From positions 46,832,072-46,896,071 of the forward strand of contig NC_059500.1 in NCBI RefSeq assembly GCF_018139145.2: a stretch of DNA of 64,000 nucleotides. Direction: 5' to 3'. Shown piece by piece: positions 13,701 through 22,840 of the stretch. This DNA is from Gymnogyps californianus. Its lineage: Eukaryota > Chordata > Aves > Accipitriformes > Cathartidae. The notes beneath the pieces are model-generated. The model made no database searches. It had not been told where the DNA came from and saw nothing but the letters and a program-made list of their open reading frames with translations. Position 1 is the first letter of the stretch; the number at the start of each line of letters is the position of its first letter. The position numbers were made by a program, and so were the translations under genes.

Positions 13701-15218
13701 TGCACCAGTTTGCATCTATATCCTCTACGCAGTAAGATCAACAGGAAAAGAAAATACTGTTTTAGAATTTATCCATGACTGTTCTTCCTAGGGATTAGAT
13801 CACTTCAGATACATGGCCTAAACCGGGAAACAGATCAATGTCATCTAGTTATTGACAGCTAGGAGAGCTCAACACTGCTCGGTTTTCAAGTGAACGTGTG
13901 GCAAAACTTGATTTAATTAATTACCTGCCAGAACTTTGCATGCTTTCTGGTTGGCAGTGCTGGCATTTTAACTCACCCAGATGCTTCTCCCTCTTTCACT
14001 TTTAGAAAAGTTTTTACTACCTCTTTTCTCTTACATGCAATTTCCCCTGTGGACCTGGCTTAGATTATGTAATTGTCTTCAAAAAAAACAGGAAATAATG
14101 GCAACATTCAAGACTGGAAGTCCTGTCTACATGTTGTCAGCACCATATATGCATGATCTGCAGCCTCATAATTACAAGACCAACCAAAGAAACCCAGCTT
14201 ATTGCAGAACTGTTCACTAACTAGGACGAATGCAATGATATGTGGGTGGCTAAGAGGACGCAGTCATGGATGAGGAATCCAGAAAGGCTGAATTTATTTG
14301 TAAACTTGGCTGGACTGCAGAAAGTGATTCAGGGAGGAGACAGTTTCCCATATTTCATTGGTTCCAGAAAAGTACATCTGTTCTGTTCAGAATAATAATA
14401 TCAACCATACAAAGACCGCAGTTTTGTTCTAAGGAAGGGATCAAGATGACTGATTTGCGAACTTGTAGACAAATGTCTGAACTACCATGGCTTATGTGAG
14501 TATCTGTATGAAGAGCTCTCTCATTTCTAGAGCATAGCTGAGTGACTAGTTCTGCTCAGTTATCTCCGTTGCTTGTGGAGCAGCAAAAAAATGAGCAATC
14601 AGTTCTTAGATACCAAAGACTTACGCTTTCTTGAAAGCACTCATCAGAAATCCAGGTAATCCCTATGAAAAAGGTCTGCTTTCTTAAAAGCATTCAGGGC
14701 CCTTTCATAAGGCCTTCTCTCCTGCCCTTCTTTTCAGCAAACAAAATTCAGGCTTAGTGTTGACATGCTGATATGCCATAGCTCACATCTCCTAGACAGT
14801 ATGTAAGAATATAAGAAGTTTATGATATCTGCAATTACTAGACAGAAGGGAGAAACTGCCCTTGAATATTCACACAAATATTAAGAGATCAATAAATTTT
14901 AATTTCCTGTAAAGTGCATCCTTAATGAGCATGCTTAATATTATTTTAATATATATCCTTTTTTATTATTTTCAGAAGCTGATCAAATCAGTAGAACTGG
15001 AGAAGAGTTTGGGGTTTTTTTAATGTAACCTTGCATACTCTTCAAAGATATGGTAGGAGACGAACATAGGAGAGGGAAGAAAATTGCTTATTTAATTAAG
15101 AGAAGAAATAGAACCCTTTGTAGTTCTATACATTTCTAGGGAAAAAAAAATCTCTCTCCAAATTAACATATCACAGAATTGTCAGTCTTGAAGCAGCACG
15201 TCAAGTTTTAACTCCTGC

Positions 15219-15223
15219 ATAAG
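15219..15223. repeat. Target site duplication of the LTR, left copy
   Basis: ATAAG abuts the LTR end at 15224 and is repeated exactly at 15827-15831. The match means the element has not been truncated at either end. Confidence 0.85.
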
Positions 15224-15344
15224 TGTTGTGGTTTAACTCCAGCCGGCAACTAAGCACCATGCAGCTGCTCGCTCACTCGCCCCGCCCAGTGGGATGCGGG
15301 AGAGAATAAAAAAAAAAAACCCTCGTGGGCTGAGATAAAGACAG

Positions 15345-15350
15345 TTTAAT
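15345..15350 (-). terminator. Poly(A) signal of the solo LTR
   Basis: The minus strand reads ATTAAA about 200 bp downstream of the TATA box and 120 bp before the LTR end, the usual place for the signal that defines R/U5. Confidence 0.5.
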
Positions 15351-15544
15351 AGGATAGAAAGGAAGAAAAGCAATGATAATGATGATGATGATAATAATAA
15401 TAATAATAAAAATTACAATCATACTACTAAAAGAATTGGACTATACAAAGCAAGTGATGCACAATGCAGTTGCTCACCACTTGCCGACCAATGCCCAGTC
15501 AGTTCCCGAGCAGCGATCCGCCCCTCCTGGCCAGCTTCTCCCAG

Positions 15545-15554
15545 TTTATATATT
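15545..15554 (-). promoter_or_regulatory. TATA box of the solo LTR
   Basis: The minus strand reads AATATATAAA about 270 bp from the 5' end of the LTR, as expected at the end of a U3 region. Transcription from it would run leftward, away from the PIP5K1B CpG island. Activity is unknown. Confidence 0.55.
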
Positions 15555-15826
15555 GGGCCTGACATCATATGGTATGGAATATTCCTTTGGCCAGTTTGGG
15601 TTAGCTGTCCTGGCTGTGTCCCCTCCCAGCTTCTTGTGCCCCTCCGGCCTTCTTGCTGGCTGGGCATGAGAAGCTGAAAAATCCTTGACTTTTAGTATAA
15701 ACACTACTTAGCAACAACTAAAAACATCAGTGTGTTATCAACGTTATTCTCATACTAAATCCAAAACACAGCACTATACCAGCTACTAGGAAGAAAATTA
15801 ACTTTATCCTAGCCGAAACCAGGACA

Positions 15827-15831
15827 ATAAG
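15827..15831. repeat. Target site duplication of the LTR, right copy
   Basis: ATAAG directly follows the LTR end at 15826 and matches 15219-15223 exactly. Confidence 0.85.
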
Positions 15832-15939
15832 TCATGATCTAGATGAAGGCTTTTGATGCAAAAGGCTTTGTTACCCATTGCTACTCAGAAGGCTCTAAGT
15901 TGCCCCTCACTCTGCATTTTCAGATTTCTAGAAATCCTC

Positions 15940-15959
15940 TTTTTTTTTTTTTTTTTTTT
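15940..15959. repeat. Poly-T run (20)
   Basis: Twenty consecutive T lie 110 bp from the LTR. This could be the antisense tail of an old retroposed sequence, but no partner duplication is visible. Confidence 0.8.
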
Positions 15960-16004
15960 GAATGCTGAGGAAAGTAAATCTTCCTGTGTGCAACTTCCCT
16001 TCAA

Positions 16005-16034
16005 AAATTGGTCCATGGTAAATTGGTCCATGGT
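16005..16034. repeat. Perfect 15-bp tandem duplication
   Basis: aaattggtccatggt occurs twice in a row without change, which suggests a recent slip. Confidence 0.85.
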
Positions 16035-16160
16035 TATTGGATATGTAAAACCAAAGGAATGTATAAATGAAATTACTAATGTGGGCCTAAAATACTATCT
16101 GTGCGTGATGCTGGACTCTGTATGCTGAACTTAGTAGCTCAGATTAGCACTAGCTCATGG

Positions 16161-16215
16161 ATTTCAAGACAGAAAAAATTATTTTGATCATCTGATCTCA
16201 CTCCTCTGTTAGAGA
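16161..16215 (-). repeat. Old CR1-like fragment (possible)
   Basis: The plus-strand words ttttgatcatctgatctcac and ctcctctgttagag resemble the antisense of a CR1 3' region in which a 'gatcatctagtctgacctcctg'-like phrase occurs. The fragment is short and diverged, with no clear ends. Confidence 0.35.
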
Positions 16216-17078
16216 CAACTGGAACTCACGTAAGTATCCTGCAGTGACTGAGCACTCTATACAGCCATCCTTATGCAAATGCTTTGACAATGTGAAGATG
16301 CAATAAAAACGTTAAATGTTCTGCATTGGCAAAATGATCCAGCTGCAACTACTGATGGTTCCAGAAGAATTCATCCTGGACCTGTGCACCACTGGCTCTC
16401 CCAGTAGCATAAACTTGTTCTGGCTCAGGCATGGCACACAATTACGCTTCTCCCCACGCAGTCAAGAATGTAAGCTGTTGAGGGAGGAAAGGTAAAAACT
16501 CATCAGCATAAAGTTAATTCATATAAACTGTCTGAAGGAGTCTGAACCAGCAAAGTGAGTTTATACCAGATCATCACTCTGCCACAGTGCTTTTGATCTG
16601 GAACGAGTCTGACTTCAGTGTATTGTCAATATATGTCTTCAGTCACCCATTTATAAAACTAAATAATAGTACTTCTCTCATCTCAGATATTTTGTGGAAG
16701 AAATACATAGGCTGTGAGATGTTTTAATATTTTGAAGCCATGAACATAAATGTCCTCTACATAAACATCACCATCAATCCCATAAAGTGTTAGCATGGAA
16801 TTCAGTGCAAGGCAATCTACCAAAATGATAATTGCAGAAAATTAGATTGTAAGGAGCAATCTGCTACCACAGCTAGTGGCAACTCTTATCAGGCTGGTTT
16901 TCATATATCTGTGCAGGATGCTGCTGTCAGACCCAAGGGCACTTAGCTACCACCCTGGCACTGTGAGGAGAAGAAAACAGTCATTGAGATTCATAACTTG
17001 TCATTTACTGACCGTTTTCTTACATCATATAGCACTGCTACTGAGTGCATGCATGAGTGGAAAAAAACATTCGGGTAC

Positions 17079-17286
17079 CTGTTTGGTTCAGCACAAAGAA
17101 GGAAAGAACTCTCTCCTACTTTAGGATGCTTTTTTGCAGGAAGAGGAATCAAAGGTTCTATCTGCTCTTCTTCTTGGGCCTGGGACTTGGTGTTGCCTGT
17201 TTGCTGCATACAACCAGTGTCACTGCTATCTGCAGTTCTTAAAACTTCCTTTGCAGGAGTTCTGTAAGATAGTTCAGTCTTGCTGG
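17079..17286 (-). other. Exon-like open frame on the minus strand, unidentified
   Basis: On the minus strand an acceptor-like site (gtttcacctcag) precedes 208 bases that stay open. They end CCAAACAG before gtaccc, a weak donor. The translation is hydrophilic and polar (for example EEEQIEPLIPLPAKKHPK) and does not look like simple low-complexity sequence. It lies about 1.2 kb to the left of the CpG island and would suit a divergent transcript. I recognise no family, found no convincing partner exon, and an open frame of 108 codons is expected by chance in a window of this size. Treat it as a lead only. Confidence 0.15.
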
Positions 17287-17327
17287 CTGAGGTGAAACAT
17301 AATGTGAAGCAGTCCACCTTAAAGATC

Positions 17328-17373
17328 TGAAAGGAAATTTTGAGAAGCCCTGAAAGAAAATTTTGAGAACCCC
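17328..17373. repeat. 23-bp tandem duplication
   Basis: Two adjacent 23-bp units beginning tgaaag and containing aaattttgagaa differ at two positions. Confidence 0.8.
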
Positions 17374-18939
17374 TGACAGTATTAGATTATTCTCTGTCAT
17401 CTTCCAAATACTCATATCACCACGAGCTAGTTAATGCTGCAGATTTTGAATACATTAAGAAAGTGTCATCCACTCTAAAGATTCAGAGCTGAGCCAGATG
17501 GCACATCTGACTGCAGTGTATATAAGACACTGTACTACTACTGGTGTGAAAAGCAGAAATGGAAGCATCAGAGGATGAGACCAGTAGCTAGTTTACCAGA
17601 GATCTCTCTTGCAGCTCTGACCTAGGGAAGCCACCGTCATTTAAGTGGTGTGACTATTGCACATCAATTTGAGTAAACATATGATGTAGTTGCTCTGCTA
17701 TAATTTGTTATAAATACCATGGCAGATAAAAATAGAGGGAAGTAAGGACCTTGAACAAAATGGAACAAAATGGAAGTAGCACCTTGAAATGCTGTGTGAT
17801 TTCTTTTCTTTAACATGTGCACACATACAATAGTTCCTTCTGCACTTGGAATTCAACGTGCATGAGTCAGCGTATCCGATATCAGTAATTACAGCTATAA
17901 ATGCACAGCTATTACGCACTCATCTTGTGTAGCTTGGGAGTAGTCTATTCTACCAGGAAGAAAAAGGTCCTGAGCAGACACTAAGGGTTTGTAACCATTC
18001 TCGAGCAGCGAGCCGGCATGGCCACCTGTGCAGCCTTGGGTCACGCCTCAGAGGTACAGCCCGAGCACTGCTCCCTGGGAAGAGCTCAGACCCCTGTAGA
18101 AGAGACATTCCCTTGAATGCAGCAGTGTTGCGGATGAGGTCCTCCTAACCCCCCCATTTTCTTGAGCAGGAAATCTTTGCACGTTTGTTCTCCCAGCTTC
18201 CTTTCCACATTCATTCATCTACACTGATTTATAGCCTTCCTCACTGTCCTCCTCCTCAATACCTCCATGGGGCCTGCAAAACTTAAACATGGGAAGTACA
18301 TGACGTTGGGGGAATTAACAACTTGGATTTTTGGCCTTCTCAGCATAGATGGGGGTGCCCAGGCAGATGCTGCAGTGACAGTTCTTGCGTGCTCCTGCTC
18401 AGAGCGTACGTGCCTCCTGGTGGCCAGCCCAAAAGTAGTTTTATGCGAGCAGCAGTACTCGGAGCTCACATGCAATGAACGAGCGCAATCCTGGAGAAAG
18501 GCAACGAGAGGCAAGGAAGCGGGCGTGAGCCAAACGCTGACCCTTCGGTCCGGGCTGACAGGCTCGGCCCCAAACGGCCGGCTGGCCGCGGAGGCAGAGC
18601 CCCTCCTGACAAAAACGGGCCAACAGGTGCTGTCACACTTCACTGCGCCACCACGGCCTTGCACAGCAAAGCAGCACGCAGCCCTTCATGACCCCTCGCA
18701 GCCGCGTCTCCTGGGGACCCGGGACCCCCAACCACCAGCCGCTCACCCGCCCTGGGCCCCCACGGTGCCCCAAACAACCTCCTGCGCCCAGAGCGCCCGC
18801 AAACACGGGGCAAGAGGCGGCAAGCGACGAGGGGAGCAGCCAGGCCCACGGGGACGCCGGCCCGCGGGTGGGGTGGGGAAAACACGCAGGGCGCACATGG
18901 GGCGGTCCCCACCGCCTCGGCCCCCGGGGCGGGCGGGAG

Positions 18940-19022
18940 GAGCCGGCCCCCGGGCGGGGCCTGGGCCGCGGCCCGCCGCGCCGCGCCGCCCCGCCTCACG
19001 CCGCCACACACCGGCGCTGGAG
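18940..19022 (+). other. PIP5K1B: Candidate noncoding first exon of PIP5K1B (3' end only)
   Basis: Within the CpG island the sequence gcgctggag followed by gtgaggg makes a good splice donor at 19023-19024, just downstream of a cluster of Sp1-type boxes. Using it would splice an untranslated leader over about 34.9 kb to the exon at 53875. The listed left end is nominal, since the start of transcription cannot be read from sequence. A second weaker donor (cctg before gtgagg, GT near 19199) is an alternative. Confidence 0.4.
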
Positions 19023-19364
19023 GTGAGGGAGCCGCGGTGCTGCTGTTCGGGCGGGGCGGGGGTGGCGGGGGCGGCAGTCCGGTCCCCCGCTCCGGCCCCG
19101 GGGGCTCGGCGGGGCGCCGGCGGCTGGGGGAGGCCTCCCGGCGGGCAGGGGGCGCCTCGCTGGAGGCCGTCACAGGCTGGCCGCGGGCACCCGCCTGGTG
19201 AGGCGGGTACATCCGTACGCGCAGTGCCTCTGTTTTTCCTTGCCTGGTGTTTCCCCCGCTGTGGGGTGGGCGGCCTCGCCGCGGGGCGCGGGGGGCTTCG
19301 GCGCGTGCTGTCCGGTTTTTTTTCTGATTTCATTTTTAGGGCTGTGGAGTCCCGTGTGTCCGTT

Positions 19365-19395
19365 CCCCCCCCCCCCCCCCCATACCCCCCCCCCC
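19365..19395. repeat. Paired poly-C tract in the CpG island
   Basis: A 17-C run (19365-19381) and an 11-C run (19385-19395) are split by ata. The complementary strand could form a G-quadruplex, and the tract lies 340 bp downstream of the candidate first-exon donor. Run length is error-prone in assemblies. Confidence 0.85.
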
Positions 19396-22300
19396 AAGGG
19401 AGCAGGTCTGTGGGGGAAGCTGGGCGGCGCGGGTCGGGGGGCTGAGCGCTGTGGGGCGGTGGGCGCCCCGAGCTGGGCTCGGGCAGGTGCCGAGCCGGGC
19501 CGGGCGCGGCTAGTCCCTGTCCCCGCTGGGGAGCCCCGCCTGCACCCGAGGCCGTGCCGGCTGCAGCCTGAAGGACTGACAGAGAACGCGTCTCATTTCT
19601 GGGCTTTTTGTGTTTGTTTGTTTTGGGGGGATTTTTCTGTGAACTTCCACGGACTTTTAAGTCTCTTAATTGTGGGATTGTAGCTTTTTAAGGAAAAAAA
19701 AAAACCCAGACACAACAGCGTGTGAGGGAATTGTGAGGGGTAGTCCTGGCTATTCCAGTGTTAAACTCTGCTGCGACTGAACGACTTGATTCAGGTGCGC
19801 GCAGCCCATCGCCGTGGAGGTCGGGTTGGGCGCCACCGGGCGACTTCTCGCTTATGCCGCTGCTGCCTCTGGGAGAGCAGGGGTGGACCGAGACGTTTCT
19901 GTCCAAGATGCTGATTTTGCTGAATAGCGTCCGACAGCAGGAAACTCTTTAAATAGTTAACTTACCTCTTAGTACCATAAAGTCGCTTTCCTAAAGTAGC
20001 AATGTTTCGAATACACTGCTTAGGTGATCAGAGGTTAGGTCCCGTCCCCCCGCCCCCTTCCTTTTCTTTTTAATGCTGCTTCTTTAAAAAGGAGCTGTGG
20101 TACGTGCTGTTGCGTTAGGAAAACTTTGTGCAGATGTTATGTTAGCTCTCCCAAAGGAAATGTAAATACACTTGTTTCATGTTGCTTCTACAAGGATACT
20201 ACTTAAGGTGAAGAAACAGTGGTTTCGTTCCTTCTATTTTATTAGAGAGTTATGTATTTATGTAAATGTTCTGAGTTAACATTTGGATAATGTAAAGGTG
20301 GAGGAGGGCTCAGATCAAAATTAAAACCACAGAAACTCTTCTTAAAATGAACCTAACATAAGGAGCATTGGCAGTTTGGGAATTAGTGAATGTATATTGT
20401 AGCAACCACTGGGTTTTTTGTGTCTCAACGTAAATTTATAGGATGTTTATCCCATGGTTTATTGTGGTAGAGATGCTTTTTATTGAAGTTCATTAAATGG
20501 TCTCTCAAAATTCTTTGATCTTCAAAGCAGAGAATACATAGTCTGATGAATGCCTACTGTAGTTGTTACTCTGACTCTTCCAGAACCTAAAAAACATAAA
20601 TAATTCTTAATTTGTCACATCTCATCCTCTGCCCAGATACTTTATCCCATCCTTAATGTACTTTTTTGCCTTGCAGCCATCTCAGAATTGATTCACAAAA
20701 CCCAAAATCGAACACAAACATTTAAATCTGTTTTGCTTTTAAAGGTCAGTTTCTGGTAATTAATATATTGAGGGAAAAATAAAACATGATTGTAAAAATG
20801 TTCCTCTTCACTCTTTTTATTTTACTGTATTTCATCTCTTTCCTGGATTCTTCCCCTCCCCCAATTAGACAGAACAGGGAGTGGAAAATTATGTTCTAAG
20901 TTTAGGAATTGATCCTTAAACCATTAAAAACAGCAGCAGGTTTCTTTCACTGAGTTCAGTTGGTACTAGCTTAGGGCTGTTTATAATCTTTAGTTATGTA
21001 TTTAGGTCTTCTTGATATCAGGAGAATTGAAACACGTGCCTAAAAATAAGCATATGCGTACATGGTTTTTCATAATAGTGTGTGTTTGTGGAATGGTGTT
21101 GATTTTTTTTTTTCAGTTTTGTTTCTTATCTAGCCTGTGCGTAGCTAAGGGATTTCTTTTTCTACTTTTGACACCAGCAGAATGGGCTAGAAACAATAAA
21201 AAATACTTTCTCTGTGGCTCACATAATGTGGTCCATATAGTGTTGAAAATGCACGTACTGATTCTTGCAGCTCCATATGTACAGTGTCTACTCTGTGTGT
21301 TTATGGTCTGTGTAACCAAGGCACGTTAAGTGTATTGGTGTTCTCAGCTACTTTAGGATAGAAGCTGGCAACAGCCTTCCCTTAGGACCTGGGCAGCTGT
21401 TACTAAGGTGCTGCCTCTCCTTCTCCCCCCAGCTCCTGTTTGGTTTTAAGGGGAGATAAGAGCTGGCACAGCTTCTGTGCTGTTTTCAGCACCCTGCACA
21501 ATATGGTACTGTGCTAACAATTGCTGAGAGCCTGCCTAAGCATTTGTCTTACACAATGATTGCAGAATATATACTTGTTGGTGTTGCAGTGTGGTTACTT
21601 TGGTTACTGCTGGTAATTATATGGTGCTGGAGTTGAAATTTACATACTGTGGAAGCTAAAAAGCAAACTTCACTAATCAGGTGAAATAAAATGTGCACTT
21701 AGAAGCATATAGATGAGCAGTTTGGTATATGTTGTAATGTTCAAAACCCTGTATTGCTTAGAACTGAATAGCAAACCCTGCAGAAGTTAAATGCAATTAA
21801 ATGCTGTTCTAAATGAAGTGTTACTGACAGTGCTAGGCAGGGATTGGGAAGAGGGTTCTCATGCCTTCCCTGCCATCCAGTTTTAGATACAGCTTGGACT
21901 ATTCTTCATCTTCTAGGTATAATTTGTGTTTGAATCCGTTTTGTACTGTACCTGCTTGTTGTGGGCCTACACCACTGATATTCTGAATTTTATTTTCCCT
22001 AAATAGATCAAGTGTCTGATTTGTCATCGCAGATTCCTGCTGTGGTTATGAGGTCATGCGTCTTGTCTTATTCTTCACGTTTGTACAGTCCAGAAAGAGC
22101 TTTTTCTCCTTCTATGTGAGGAACAAACTTCAAGTCCTCCCTCAGTGAGCTGGAAATCCCATCTTTTACCTTCCCTCTTCATTCTCCAGTCGTGAACTAG
22201 AAAACCATATCAGCCTGTTGTGAGGTACAATATCTACCATTTTACTGTTATTTCCTCCTTGCTGTAACACTAGCTGTTTTATTTGTGATCAGTGAAGTGG

Positions 22301-22764
22301 GGGGAAGTTGTAGGTGTTGCAAGTGCCTTGTATATTTTCACCATTGTCCACAAGTGCTTGTGTTTTGTATTTTGAAATATGAGATTTTTAAAAACTAAAA
22401 GTAATAGTAAGCTAGCATTAGTTTCTTCAGTATGTCACGGCAATGATCCGCATCACAGTGAAGAAGTAAATTACTTGTAAAATTTTGTGTCATGCTGTGT
22501 ATGTGCATAGTCATAGGATGCTTCTGCCTAGTAAAGCAGGTGCCAGATAATGGACATTTTAACAACTGTGCGCATTTTTATTGCTAGCTCTTTTAGCTCA
22601 AGATTCATGTCTTGGGTGACTGCATGCTACCTGGCCAGCCCCCTGTGTTTGGTACCCTTTGTTTTTTATGTGATCCTTGTTACTGCAGTATTTCAAATTC
22701 TATAGATAGTGATGTACCTTTTAAAATGTCTCTTTGAGGCCAGGGAACACCCATATTACACACC

Positions 22765-22840
22765 CTGGAACTGAGACACGGAGGCTGAAAGATTCATCCA
22801 GTGCTGTGCAAGAACTGCATGCCTGCAGGTCGTGGCCCAG
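22765..22840 (-). repeat. MIR-like CORE-SINE fragment (possible)
   Basis: The plus-strand phrase ctggaactgagacacggagg followed by a diverged 'ctgaaagattcatccagtgctg' region resembles the antisense of the MIR core (gaaactgaggcacagagagg, then the ttgcccaaggtcacacag region). Several substitutions make this an old copy. There are no flanking duplications. Confidence 0.4.

Larger units (their letters stand above)
1..15218. other. Intergenic flank without a supported gene
   Basis: This is AT-rich sequence with scattered short open frames below 150 codons, none with recognisable domains. Two frames look somewhat exon-like (7863-8022 plus, 11864-12096 minus) and are discussed as findings. A locally GC-richer patch lies at 3370-3590. 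In mammals TMEM252 is the neighbour on this side of PIP5K1B. I did not find it here. Confidence 0.6.
15224..15826 (-). mobile_element. Solo LTR of an endogenous retrovirus (ERVL-like)
   Basis: This 603-bp element is flanked by a perfect 5-bp target duplication, ATAAG, at 15219-15223 and 15827-15831. On the minus strand it begins TGTCCTGGTTTCGGC and ends in ACA after GGTTAAACCAC-like sequence, so it has the 5'-TG...CA-3' ends of retroviral LTRs. In the same orientation a TATA box (15545-15554) is followed by a poly(A) signal ATTAAA (15345-15350), giving a U3-R-U5 layout. I recall these end sequences from an abundant LTR family of neoavian birds. The 5-bp duplication suits ERVL-type integration, but the family name needs a repeat-library search. 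No internal gag, pol or env sequence is present, so the provirus was lost by LTR-LTR recombination. An ATG/AAT-type microsatellite lies inside at about 15372-15408. Confidence 0.9.
15832..18499. other. Upstream flank between the LTR and the CpG island
   Basis: This stretch carries a poly-T run, a CR1-like scrap, two short tandem duplications and one exon-like minus-strand frame. No gene is supported. Distal promoter elements for PIP5K1B could lie here but cannot be recognised from one sequence. Confidence 0.55.
18500..19570 (+). promoter_or_regulatory. PIP5K1B: CpG island, likely PIP5K1B promoter
   Basis: A roughly 1.1-kb block rises abruptly from about 40% GC surroundings to very high GC with dense CpG, then falls off again by about 19580. 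It holds several GGGCGG-type Sp1 boxes (18926-18937, 18952-18960 and a cluster at 19049-19074). I see no convincing TATA box, as is usual for housekeeping-type avian promoters. It is the only CpG island in the window and lies 35 kb upstream of the PIP5K1B coding start on the same strand side, so it is the natural candidate promoter. CpG islands of this kind often fire in both directions, so a divergent minus-strand transcript is possible. Long open frames across the island on both strands (for example 18267-19445 plus and 18743-19333 minus) have proline-, arginine- and glycine-rich compositions. I read them as side effects of stop-poor GC-rich DNA, not genes. Confidence 0.75.

Noticed and set aside
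15373..15669. Open frames on both strands inside the LTR
   Set aside because: They overlap the TATA box and microsatellite of a solo LTR. LTRs of this kind do not encode proteins.
18267..19445. 392-codon plus-strand open frame across the CpG island, with long minus-strand frames at 18640-19212 and 18743-19333
   Set aside because: The composition is dominated by P, R, G and A and several frames are open at once, as expected from stop-poor CpG-rich DNA. No domain or homologue is recognised.
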